22,346 nt of DNA from RGIG5472 sp051867615. GTDB taxonomy: Bacteria; Bacillota; Clostridia; Oscillospirales; Oscillospiraceae. The notes beneath the pieces were generated by a model. The model worked only from the letters and a program-made list of their open reading frames with translations, was not told the origin of the DNA and did no database searches. Positions 10,220 to 16,298 of the stretch are shown in pieces (position 1 is the first letter of the stretch; each line of letters opens with the position of its first letter). The stretch covers positions 1 through 22,346 of the forward strand of contig JBJDYU010000006.1 in the NCBI GenBank assembly GCA_051867615.1, in the 5' to 3' direction. The translations under genes were made by a program, and so were the position numbers.

Positions 10220-10462
10220 ATGAAGAAGATTTATAAGGCTCCCACTCTGGAGATCGAGGTCTACCGGCTGGACGCCAGCATTGCCGGCAACTGCCAAACA
10301 GTTGTAGATATGGGACCTGATATGGATGGAGCCATAAAAGTCTGCGACTCCTACTACGAGGAGATGGGTATGCCGAGGCCATATTCAGCCAATATTGATT
10401 TCTGGAATGAGGCGACCTGCGACTGTTACTATAGTGCAAACGGCACCTTCTTTACTTCCTGA
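10220..10462 (+). CDS. Candidate RiPP precursor peptide (80 aa, Cys-containing)
   Basis: This small peptide starts 2 nt after the stop of the SLH protein, behind GAGGAGG, so it is probably translationally coupled to it. The N-terminal ~24 residues (MKKIYKAPTLEIEVYRLDAS) are charged and free of Cys, like a leader. From Cys25 the sequence changes: Cys at 25, 42, 67 and 69, two Gly-Pro or Met-Pro turns, and a C-terminal Tyr/Ser/Thr/Asn-rich stretch (CDCYYSANGTFFTS). There is no signal peptide or membrane segment. A terminator hairpin follows and then an HPr-kinase-like protein and a radical SAM/SPASM protein. That order (abundant small peptide, attenuator, tailoring enzymes) is typical of ribosomally made, post-translationally modified peptides. 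The precursor role is inferred from context. An alternative is a small structural partner of the SLH protein. Confidence 0.6.
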   Translation: MKKIYKAPTLEIEVYRLDASIAGNCQTVVDMGPDMDGAIKVCDSYYEEMGMPRPYSANIDFWNEATCDCYYSANGTFFTS

Positions 10463-10473
10463 TATTTTCAAAC

Positions 10474-10501
10474 AAAAGCCGGCAGGCGACTGCCGGCTTT
10501 T
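10474..10501 (+). terminator. Hairpin terminator/attenuator after the small peptide gene
   Basis: An 11-bp perfect stem (AAAAGCCGGCA 10474-10484 with its complement 10491-10501) with a 6-base loop ends in TTTT. It sits 12 bases after the peptide stop and 21 bases before the next gene, which has no clear promoter. It probably gives partial read-through, so the peptide is made in excess over the downstream enzymes. Confidence 0.7.
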
Positions 10502-10522
10502 GCTCGGTATAGATGATTTGAA

Positions 10523-11398
10523 ATGAAACGATATTATAATTTAGGCGGTCTGCTCCTTTGCCTGGACGCGGAGCGTCCTTTGCGGCTCACGCCGGAGCTT
10601 GCGCCTTACCATGCGGACGGAACAGAGATACCGAATGTAACGGTTCACATCACATGGGATTGGCTCCATGCGAAGCGCCCCCAAACGCCGCCGGTGGGGG
10701 AAGATCTGCTCCTGGTTTACTATCAGGAGGGGGAGAATCAATATTGTGAATTGAAAGGCGGCGACCGGGGGGCGCTGGCCTGCACCTGGTATACTTCAGA
10801 CTATAGAAAAATGGTCTGTGCCGTTAATCAGGTGACCTGTCAGGTGCCCCAGGACAGTGAGAGGCAGATTTTGCGTATGCTGCCCATGCGGGAGATCTTT
10901 CTGCACTTCGGCGTGCTGTTTCTCCACGCTTCGCAGGTCGTGTATCAGGGCAGGGGAATTCTCTTTTCCGCTCCTTCCGGCACGGGAAAGACCACGCAGG
11001 CCAGGCTGTGGAAGCAGTACCGGGACGCGGAGATCGTCTGCAACGACCGCACTCTGGTCCGCAAAGCAGACGGGCTTTGGCGCACCTACGGCTATCCCCT
11101 GGACGGCTCGGAACCGGTGCGCAGCACCGCCGTGAACACACTGGGGGCCGTTGTCCTGCTGGAGCAGGGACCGGTCAATGAAGTTCGGCGTATGCGTCCG
11201 GGCAAGGCCGCCAGCCTGCTGATGGGCCAGACGGTCATCGACGGCTGGAATCCCGGGGCGCGCACAGCGGCTATGGAGCTGCTGCTTACGATGATGGAGG
11301 AGGTTCCGGTCTACCTGCTGACCTGCACGCCGGATGAGCGGGCGGTGGCGGCGCTGGAAAAAGAACTGACGAAGGAGGGGGCGATCCCGCTTGGATAA
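10523..11398 (+). CDS. HPr kinase/PEPCK-like P-loop protein
   Basis: The protein has 291 aa. Residues 1 to about 115 are a variable N-terminal region. From about 125 it follows the HPr-kinase-like fold: LHAS (134-137), a Walker A P-loop SAPSGTGKTT (149-158), NDRTLV (174-179) in place of the HPr kinase acidic Walker-B-like segment, and GYPLDGSEPVR (190-200). Proteins of this class, distinct from metabolic HPr kinase, occur in lasso peptide and other RiPP loci, where some phosphorylate the precursor. Here the substrate would be the upstream 80-aa peptide, by inference. No strong ribosome binding site precedes the ATG, consistent with low expression. Its 3' end overlaps the radical SAM gene by 8 nt, so the two are coupled. 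The fold call is firm; the substrate is not known. Confidence 0.7.
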   Translation: MKRYYNLGGLLLCLDAERPLRLTPELAPYHADGTEIPNVTVHITWDWLHAKRPQTPPVGEDLLLVYYQEGENQYCELKGGDRGALACTWYTSDYRKMVCAVNQVTCQVPQDSERQILRMLPMREIFLHFGVLFLHASQVVYQGRGILFSAPSGTGKTTQARLWKQYRDAEIVCNDRTLVRKADGLWRTYGYPLDGSEPVRSTAVNTLGAVVLLEQGPVNEVRRMRPGKAASLLMGQTVIDGWNPGARTAAMELLLTMMEEVPVYLLTCTPDERAVAALEKELTKEGAIPLG

Positions 11399-12569
11399 CA
11401 AGATCTCTGACCGGCTTTGGAGCAAGGCGGGAGCTATGCGCATCCCCCTGACCGGGGCCTTTGAGCTGCTGCCCGTCTGTAATCTCCACTGCAAAATGTG
11501 CTATGTGCGCAAGAGCAGGGAGGAGGTCGAGAAGCAGGGCGGACTGCTGCCTACGGAGCAGTGGCTGGATTTTGCCCGCCAGGCCCGGGACCAGGGGCTG
11601 CTTTCCCCGCTCCTGACCGGCGGTGAACCTTTCCTGCACCGGGATTTTCCCGAAATTCTCGCTAAAATGCAGGAGATGGGCCTGCAGGTCAGCGTGAACT
11701 CCAACGGCACACTGATCGACGAACCCATGGCCCAGTGGCTGGGACGGCACCGGCCCACCCGTATCAACATCACCCTGTACGGCGCCAGCGCGGAGAGCTA
11801 TGAGAAGCTGTGCGGCGACGGCGGCGCCTATGACCGGGTGCGCCGGGCGGTGGAGTGGCTGAAACAGTACGGCGTGCCCGTCAAGTTCAACGCCAGCGTC
11901 ACGCCGGAAAATGTGAACGACCTGGAGGGCATCATCGCCTACGCCAAGTCTGTGGGTTCTCCCGTTCAGGTGGCGACCTATATGTTTCCACCGGTCCGGC
12001 GGGACCCGGGCATGGTGGGGCAAAACCACCGCCTCTCCCCGGAGGAGGCGGCCCTGGCCCGGGTGAAGGCCGACTGGCTGCAAAATGAGCCGGCCTGGTT
12101 TCTGGGACAGGCGCAGCGCTTCAGCCGCTTTGTGCCGCTGACGGCGGATATGTTTGAGAAGCAGTCCGCCGGAGAGCCACAGGAGATGCACTGCCGCGCC
12201 GGACGCTGCTCTTTCTGGATCGACTGGCAGGGAAATATCGGCAACTGCGGTATGTATTCCTCGGTCAGGTTCCCGCTGAAAGGCCGCTCTTTCGCGGAGG
12301 CCTGGAAGCAGGTGGCGGAGGAGACCAACCGGGTGCGCTACTCGCCGGTTTGTACCAACTGCCCCAATTTTAACCTGTGCCATTCGTGCATCGCCATGGT
12401 CTACAACGAGTGCGGCGACCGTAGCGGACGGCCCGAATACCTGTGCCGGATGAACGCGGCCTCGGCGGAATATTATCAGGCTTACGCGGCGAAATACGCA
12501 GAGACGCTGCAGGGGCAGGAGCCTCTCATTATGGGGGACTTTCCCAACTGCGATCTGGAGCAGAATTGA
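11391..12569 (+). CDS. Radical SAM/SPASM peptide-modifying enzyme
   Basis: The protein has 392 aa. The TTG start (11391) overlaps the upstream gene and has GAAGGAGGGG at the right distance. The radical SAM cluster motif CX3CX2C is present (Cys30, Cys34, Cys37; CNLHCKMC), along with GGEP (77-80) and the SAM-binding SVNSNGT segment. The C-terminal SPASM domain carries Cys268, 273, 286, 321, 324, 330, 333, 341 and 352, enough to hold two auxiliary Fe-S clusters. SPASM enzymes typically modify peptides, for example by thioether, C-C or epimer formation. With the adjacent small Cys peptide the likely role is its maturation, though heme or quinone synthesis homologues share this architecture. It is the last gene of the operon; a hairpin lies about 115 bases downstream. 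There is no N-terminal PqqD-like recognition domain. Confidence 0.85.
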   Translation: MDNKISDRLWSKAGAMRIPLTGAFELLPVCNLHCKMCYVRKSREEVEKQGGLLPTEQWLDFARQARDQGLLSPLLTGGEPFLHRDFPEILAKMQEMGLQVSVNSNGTLIDEPMAQWLGRHRPTRINITLYGASAESYEKLCGDGGAYDRVRRAVEWLKQYGVPVKFNASVTPENVNDLEGIIAYAKSVGSPVQVATYMFPPVRRDPGMVGQNHRLSPEEAALARVKADWLQNEPAWFLGQAQRFSRFVPLTADMFEKQSAGEPQEMHCRAGRCSFWIDWQGNIGNCGMYSSVRFPLKGRSFAEAWKQVAEETNRVRYSPVCTNCPNFNLCHSCIAMVYNECGDRSGRPEYLCRMNAASAEYYQAYAAKYAETLQGQEPLIMGDFPNCDLEQN

Positions 12570-12684
12570 GAGAGGAAGCGTAGAGGAAGGGTTATACGGC
12601 AGAATATCACATCTGCGCGCCCCCAAATATCCGCGCGTCTCCGTCAAAGTCCGATTTTTGAATGATATATTATCTCCTTAAGAA

Positions 12685-12706
12685 GCCCGGAGCGAATGCT
12701 CCGGGC
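12685..12706 (+). terminator. Hairpin after the radical SAM operon, before the amidoligase
   Basis: A 9-bp GC-rich stem (GCCCGGAGC 12685-12693, complement 12698-12706) with a GAAT loop is followed by AATTTTATT. It probably terminates the upstream operon. It lies only 25 bases before the amidoligase start, so if that gene's promoter is further up (a weak TATATT at 12666) the hairpin would instead be in its leader. Confidence 0.5.
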
Positions 12707-12730
12707 AATTTTATTATGGGAGGTATCTCT

Positions 12731-13834
12731 ATGAAAGAACGCTGTGATTCCTGTGGGGGCATCTACCCCAAAGACCAACTCGTCGAATTCGACGGACAGC
12801 TTCTCTGCCCGGATTGCTTCAGCAGAGCGACCATGGTCTGCTCCCACTGCGGAGAACGTATTTGGAGCGATGACAACGCCGGGGATTCTCACACGCCCCT
12901 CTGCCAGAGCTGCTATGACCGGTACTATCTCACCTGCTCCCGCTGCGGCCGTATCATCCATGAGGACGACGCCTGTTACGCGGATGATGACGATGATGAG
13001 CCCCTGTGCTGCGACTGCTTCAGCCACGCGGGCGGCAGGTATATGATCCGGGACTATTATTATAAGCCCGTGCCCATTTTTCACGGCGAGGGCGATCGCT
13101 TCTTCGGCGTGGAGCTGGAGATCGACGAGGGCGGCGAACTGGACAGCCATGCACGGACGATTTCGGCCATTGCCAACAGCAATGGCCTGGAGCACCTTTA
13201 CTGCAAGCATGACGGCTCCCTGAACGACGGCTTTGAGCTTGTGACGCACCCCATGACGCTGGACTACCACTTGCAGGAGATGCCTTGGGACAGCGTGCTC
13301 CGCAAAGCGGTGGAGCTGGGGTATTACAGCCATAAGGCCAGCACCTGCGGCCTCCATGTCCATGTGAACCGGACGGCCTTCGGTGAGACCGCCGCACAGC
13401 AGGATGCCTGCATCGCCCGCATCCTTTACTTCTTCGAGAAGCACTGGGAGGAGCTGTTGAAATTCAGCCGCCGGACACAGCGCCAGCTGGAACGCTGGGC
13501 CGCCCGGTACGGATATAAGGAGCGGCCCGGAGAGATTCTGGAACACGCCAAGAAAGGCGGCTGCGGCGGGCGGTACACCTGCGTCAACCTGATGAACGCC
13601 GATACGATCGAATTCAGAATGTTCCGTGGGACGCTGAAACTGAATACCCTTCTCGCCACATTGCAGCTCGTTGACCGGGTCTGCGATGTGGCGGTTTCCT
13701 TGTCCGACGATGAACTGAAGTCCCTGTCATGGACCACATTTGTCTCAGGCTGCGAGGCCCCGGAGCTGGTCCGCTACCTGAAGGAGCGCAGGCTCTACGT
13801 CAACGAGCCGGTGGAAGCGGCGGAGGAACGGTAA
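12731..13834 (+). CDS. Putative amidoligase with N-terminal zinc ribbons
   Basis: The protein has 367 aa. I place the start at 12731, where GGGAGGT precedes an ATG and the first CxxC motif follows immediately; an upstream in-frame ATG at 12662 reads through the hairpin. Residues 5-96 hold about six CxxC-type pairs (5/8, 26/29, 37/40, 58/61, 69/72, 93/96), which suggests LIM-like or zinc-ribbon folds binding several zinc ions. From about 123 the protein matches the amidoligase family (glutamate-cysteine-ligase-like fold): FGVELEID (125-132), KHDGSLNDGFELVTHP (159-174), CGLHVHVN (206-213) and EFRMFRGTL (294-302). The family is predicted to form amide bonds using ATP. The next gene, 1 nt after its stop, encodes a class II glutamine amidotransferase, which supports amide or peptide chemistry. 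The substrate is unknown; the zinc part may bind protein or nucleic acid. Confidence 0.8.
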   Translation: MKERCDSCGGIYPKDQLVEFDGQLLCPDCFSRATMVCSHCGERIWSDDNAGDSHTPLCQSCYDRYYLTCSRCGRIIHEDDACYADDDDDEPLCCDCFSHAGGRYMIRDYYYKPVPIFHGEGDRFFGVELEIDEGGELDSHARTISAIANSNGLEHLYCKHDGSLNDGFELVTHPMTLDYHLQEMPWDSVLRKAVELGYYSHKASTCGLHVHVNRTAFGETAAQQDACIARILYFFEKHWEELLKFSRRTQRQLERWAARYGYKERPGEILEHAKKGGCGGRYTCVNLMNADTIEFRMFRGTLKLNTLLATLQLVDRVCDVAVSLSDDELKSLSWTTFVSGCEAPELVRYLKERRLYVNEPVEAAEER

Positions 13835-13835
13835 G

Positions 13836-14765
13836 ATGTGCTGTCTTTTCGGAATAATGAACTATGGCGGGAGCCTGACTGCCAAGCAAAAGAACCGGCT
13901 GCTCTCTGCGCTGGCGGCCTCCGCCAAAGTCAGAGGCGCCGACGCCACCGGGATCGCCTACCACTCCGGCGGCAGGCTCCGCATCTACAAGCGGCCCTGG
14001 CCTGCGGACCGGATGCGCTTTCATGTCCCGGGGGACGCGAATGCCACCATGGGGCATACCCGCATGGCGACGCAGGGGAGCGCCCGCAGGAACTGTAACA
14101 ACCACCCGTTTCAGGGAAATGCCGGAGGCGAGCCGTTCGCTCTGGCGCATAACGGCGTCCTGTACAATGATAAGCAGCTCCGGCAGACGAAAAAACTTCC
14201 TGCGACAAACATCGAGACGGACAGTTACATCGCCGTCCAGCTGATCGAACAGCAGCGGGCCCTCGGCTTCTCCAGCCTTCGGAACATGGCGGAGCAGGTC
14301 CTGGGCTCTTTTGTGTTTACGGTCCTGGACAGGCATGACCGGCTGTACATCGTCAAGGGGGACAATCCCCTGTGCCTCTGGCAGTTTCCCGCCATGGGGC
14401 TGTATGTCTACGCCTCCACAGAGGAGATCCTGCGCGGCGCGCTGTCCAAAGTGGGCTTTCTTACCGGGAAGCCCGTTTCGATCCCGCTCCGATGCGGAGA
14501 AATTTTGCGCATCGGCGCCGCCGGGGAGCTGACACGGCAGGCCTTCGACGATTCGCGGCTGTCCTCCTTCTGGTACGACTGCGCGTGGTGGGGATACGGA
14601 TGCCAAAAGCGAAAGCCGTCCGCTTCGCAGGAGGACGAGTATCTGGAGGAGATCAAAGCCGTGGCCATGTCCTTCGGCTACGCGCCGGAGGACATTGACC
14701 GCCTGGTACAGCGGGGCTTTACGCCGGAGGAGATAGAGGAAGTTTTATATATAGGGGAGGTGTGA
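13836..14765 (+). CDS. Class II glutamine amidotransferase (Ntn-hydrolase)
   Basis: The protein has 309 aa and starts 1 nt after the amidoligase stop, behind GGAGGA. It begins MCCLFGI, so Cys2 becomes the N-terminal nucleophile after Met removal, as in GlmS, PurF and GltB amidotransferase domains. Family motifs are in order: RGADATG (33-39), GHTRMATQG (73-81), NNHPF (88-92), HNGVLYN (105-111) and ETDSY (127-131). The domain covers about residues 1-240. No second domain such as SIS or PRTase is present, so ammonia or the glutamyl group must go to a partner, and the amidoligase is the obvious candidate. The C-terminal ~60 residues are helical and include a UBA/CUE-like FTPEEIEEVL segment. Gene coupling on both sides indicates one operon. 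Confidence 0.85.
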   Translation: MCCLFGIMNYGGSLTAKQKNRLLSALAASAKVRGADATGIAYHSGGRLRIYKRPWPADRMRFHVPGDANATMGHTRMATQGSARRNCNNHPFQGNAGGEPFALAHNGVLYNDKQLRQTKKLPATNIETDSYIAVQLIEQQRALGFSSLRNMAEQVLGSFVFTVLDRHDRLYIVKGDNPLCLWQFPAMGLYVYASTEEILRGALSKVGFLTGKPVSIPLRCGEILRIGAAGELTRQAFDDSRLSSFWYDCAWWGYGCQKRKPSASQEDEYLEEIKAVAMSFGYAPEDIDRLVQRGFTPEEIEEVLYIGEV

Positions 14766-14767
14766 AT

Positions 14768-15175
14768 ATGTGCGGCGAAATTGACGCGGGCCGTATGCAG
14801 ATCTTGCTGGTGGAGCCTGAAAAGCGCCCGGCGGAAACGGAGATCGACCGCTCGCTGGAGGCGATGCAGCGCATCGTCGGGGGCCCGATTCAGGCGGTCT
14901 ACCCCTTTGAAGAACCCGTTGCGCTGATCTGCAACGACGACGGGAAGTGCCTGGGCCTGCCGCTGAACAGGGCGCTTTACCTGCCGGAAGGCCGGCAGCC
15001 CTATGACGTGGTGGCGGGGACCTTTTTCCTCTGCGGCGCGCCGCCGGATTCTGAAGACTTTGTATCTCTGACAGATGAACAGGTACGGCGGTACCGGCGG
15101 CTGTTCGCGGAACCGGAGCGGTTCTTGCAGATCAACGGACGGCTGCTGGTCATTAAAACAGAAAGGAGCACATGA
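14768..15175 (+). CDS. DUF3846-type protein
   Basis: The protein has 135 aa with the start at ATG 14768, whose GGGGAGG is 7 bases upstream. An internal ATG at 14795 (MQILLVEP) matches where family members often begin. Recognisable features are the MQILLVEPEKRP opening, the central GPIQAVYPFEEPVALICNDDG segment and the VVAGTFFLCGAP...DFVSLTDEQ ending, all typical of DUF3846 proteins of clostridial mobile elements. The function is unknown. It is part of the same operon as the amidoligase and amidotransferase (3 nt after the previous stop), so it may be an accessory factor. Confidence 0.7.
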   Translation: MCGEIDAGRMQILLVEPEKRPAETEIDRSLEAMQRIVGGPIQAVYPFEEPVALICNDDGKCLGLPLNRALYLPEGRQPYDVVAGTFFLCGAPPDSEDFVSLTDEQVRRYRRLFAEPERFLQINGRLLVIKTERST

Positions 15176-15176
15176 G

Positions 15177-15341
15177 ATGGAACGCTTTGTAAGAAATCCT
15201 GATCTCCCAATAGGGCATACCCTACCGGGAGAGGAAAAAACCGACCCAATAGGGTCGGTTTCGGCCTTTTGGGATGTGCCGGAATGCATCCGGACCCTAT
15301 TGGGAATCCGCCGCCTAGGGCGGCTCGTGATGGAGTGGTGA
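15177..15341 (+). CDS. 54-aa hypothetical protein preceding the recombinase
   Basis: The ORF starts at ATG 15177, 1 nt after the DUF3846 stop, with AAAGGAG about 10 bases upstream. It ends 3 nt before the recombinase ATG. The peptide (MERFVRNPDLPIGHTLPG start, FWDVPECIRTLLGIRRLGR end) is not recognised. Packing between neighbours argues that it is translated. The DNA inside it holds three copies of a 10-bp motif and a terminator-like hairpin, so it could equally be a regulatory or recombination site that happens to stay open. Coding status is moderate. Confidence 0.5.
   Translation: MERFVRNPDLPIGHTLPGEEKTDPIGSVSAFWDVPECIRTLLGIRRLGRLVMEW
15206..15304. repeat. Three copies of CCCAATAGGG upstream of the recombinase gene
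   Basis: Copies lie at 15206-15215 (+), 15245-15254 (+) and 15295-15304 (inverted, CCCTATTGGG). Copy 1 lies in a nested hairpin (TCTCCC...GGGAGA) and copy 2 in a 10-bp hairpin. Serine resolvases often act on sites directly upstream of their own gene made of several inverted-repeat subsites, so this is a candidate res-like site or operator. The subsites are shorter than classical ~28-bp res subsites. Confidence 0.45.
15238..15261 (+). terminator. Terminator-like hairpin inside the 54-aa ORF
   Basis: A 10-bp perfect stem (AAACCGACCC 15238-15247, complement 15252-15261) with an AATA loop is preceded by an A-run and followed by TTT and then CTTTT. It could attenuate transcription from the amidoligase operon into the recombinase gene, but it overlaps the repeat array and an open frame. 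Confidence 0.45.
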
Positions 15342-15344
15342 GCC

Positions 15345-15896
15345 ATGCGGATCGGCTACATCCGGGTCAGCACCCAGGAGCAGAATGCCGCGCGGCAGGA
15401 GGTGCTGATGCAGGAACTTGGCGTGGAGCAGGTCTTTATCGACCGCATGAGCGGCAAATCCGCGGACCGCCCGGAGCTGCAGCGAATGCTCTCCTTCGTC
15501 CGGGAGGGAGACACGGTCATTGTGGAGTCCATCAGCCGTTTTGCCCGGAACACCCGGGACCTGCTGGAGCTGATGGAGCAGCTAGCGGAAAAGGGGGCGG
15601 TGTTTATCTCCCGAAAGGAGGCCATCGACACAGCCACCCCTACCGGCAAATTCATGCTGACGGTATTCGGCGCGGTGGCGGAGCTGGAGCGGGAGTACAT
15701 CCTGCAGCGCCAGCGGGAGGGCATCGCTATCGCCCGGGCCAACGGTGTCTACCGGGGCCGGAAGCCCATCCGGCGGCCAAACTTCGACCAGGTGGTCGCG
15801 CTGTGGAGAAAAGGCGAGATCTCCGCCGCGGAGGCTATGCGGCGGCTGGATATGAAATCCAGCACATTTTATCGAAAGGTGAAGGAGGTGGTTTGA
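15345..15896 (+). CDS. Serine recombinase (resolvase/invertase family)
   Basis: The protein has 183 aa, the usual size for small serine resolvases or invertases. The catalytic N-terminal domain has YIRVSTQEQN with nucleophile Ser9, DRMSGKSADRPELQRML, and the arginine-containing SISRFARNTRDLLELM segment. The E-helix region (TPTGKFMLTVFGAVAELEREYILQRQREG) follows, and the C-terminal DNA-binding helix-turn-helix is at about 150-180 (ISAAEAMRRLDMKSSTFYRKV). It would cut and rejoin DNA through a 5'-phosphoserine link, resolving dimers or inverting a segment. A GGAG lies 9 bases before the ATG, which is coupled to the 54-aa ORF. It is too short to be a large serine integrase, so it probably does not integrate the element itself. 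Confidence 0.9.
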   Translation: MRIGYIRVSTQEQNAARQEVLMQELGVEQVFIDRMSGKSADRPELQRMLSFVREGDTVIVESISRFARNTRDLLELMEQLAEKGAVFISRKEAIDTATPTGKFMLTVFGAVAELEREYILQRQREGIAIARANGVYRGRKPIRRPNFDQVVALWRKGEISAAEAMRRLDMKSSTFYRKVKEVV

Positions 15897-15974
15897 GTGG
15901 AGTGGACCCTTGCGGGCTTTGTTACGACGCTGACAGTGCTTCTGGTTGTCGACCACATGATGGAGACGGCGTAA
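15897..15974 (+). CDS. 25-aa hydrophobic peptide
   Basis: A GTG start immediately follows the recombinase stop, with AAGGAGGTGG upstream, giving a single predicted membrane helix (TLAGFVTTLTVLLVV) and a short polar tail. The strong ribosome binding site and tight spacing suggest it is real. The function is unknown. Tiny proteins of this kind are easily missed by gene callers. Confidence 0.5.
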   Translation: MEWTLAGFVTTLTVLLVVDHMMETA

Positions 15975-15997
15975 ATTCGGAAGGGGGGGGAGAGAAA

Positions 15998-16093
15998 ATG
16001 ACTGGCCTGTTTGCCTTGACGGGAACGGCACTGAGCAATTTCGTGGAGGGATGCCTTCTCGGCGTCTCGGTCTATCTGGCTGTCAGATCGTAG
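15998..16093 (+). CDS. 31-aa hydrophobic peptide
   Basis: The ATG at 15998 follows a purine-rich GGGGGGGGAGAG ribosome binding site, 23 bases after the previous tiny ORF. The sequence starts MTGLFALTGTALSNFVEG and ends in a second hydrophobic stretch (LLGVSVYLAVRS), so it is probably membrane associated. A strong hairpin follows at 16102-16145 and ends the recombinase operon. The function is unknown. Confidence 0.45.
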   Translation: MTGLFALTGTALSNFVEGCLLGVSVYLAVRS

Positions 16094-16101
16094 GCGGCAG
16101 T

Positions 16102-16145
16102 CAGACGGCAAAGGCGGGCAGGGGAGACCCTGCCCGCCCCGTCTG
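16102..16145 (+). terminator. Two-tier hairpin ending the recombinase operon
   Basis: The inner stem is 11 bp (GGCGGGCAGGG 16113-16123, complement 16128-16138, loop GAGA). An outer 7-bp stem (CAGACGG 16102-16108 with CCGTCTG 16139-16145) closes over it. There is no U-tract, so it may be a weak terminator or a processing/protective structure. It could also belong to the transfer-origin region that follows. Confidence 0.5.
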
Positions 16146-16217
16146 CGGATTGGCGGATTTCTTTGGAAGCGAAAATAAAAAATGATTTCAAACGAACATG
16201 ACGGTAAGGGGACCCAA

Positions 16218-16298
16218 AAGGGGAAGTGACGGCATCGTCCTTCCCCTTGCGATACCCGTAAGGGTTATATATGGGACACGGGAGAATGCCGCTGTCCC
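16218..16298. other. Candidate origin of transfer (oriT)
   Basis: The non-coding stretch directly upstream of the MobC-like gene holds a 9-bp inverted repeat (AAGGGGAAG 16218-16226 / 16240-16248), a short ACCC/GGGT repeat (16254-16265) and a 6-bp repeat (GGGACA 16273-16278 / TGTCCC 16293-16298). MOBP-type oriTs are usually next to the relaxosome genes and rich in such repeats. No nick site was identified. The call rests on position and repeats only. Confidence 0.45.

Noticed and set aside
7290..10439. 1049-codon minus-strand open frame opposite the SLH gene
   Set aside because: It is a by-product of the strong codon bias of the plus-strand gene, is rich in Ile/Arg/His without domains, and has no ribosome binding site or recognisable protein. 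The 662-codon frame at 2166-4154 is rejected for the same reason.
11286..12647. 453-codon minus-strand open frame opposite the radical SAM gene
   Set aside because: The plus strand has unmistakable radical SAM and SPASM motifs. The minus frame is low-information and starts without a ribosome binding site.
12662..12730. 23-codon N-terminal extension of the amidoligase
   Set aside because: It reads through the hairpin at 12685-12706 and has a weaker start context than the ATG at 12731.
15269..16093. 274-codon plus-strand frame overlapping the recombinase
   Set aside because: Most of it is the recombinase read out of frame (Gly/Ala/Arg-rich). Only its last 31 codons, from 15998, have their own ribosome binding site and are kept as a separate tiny ORF.
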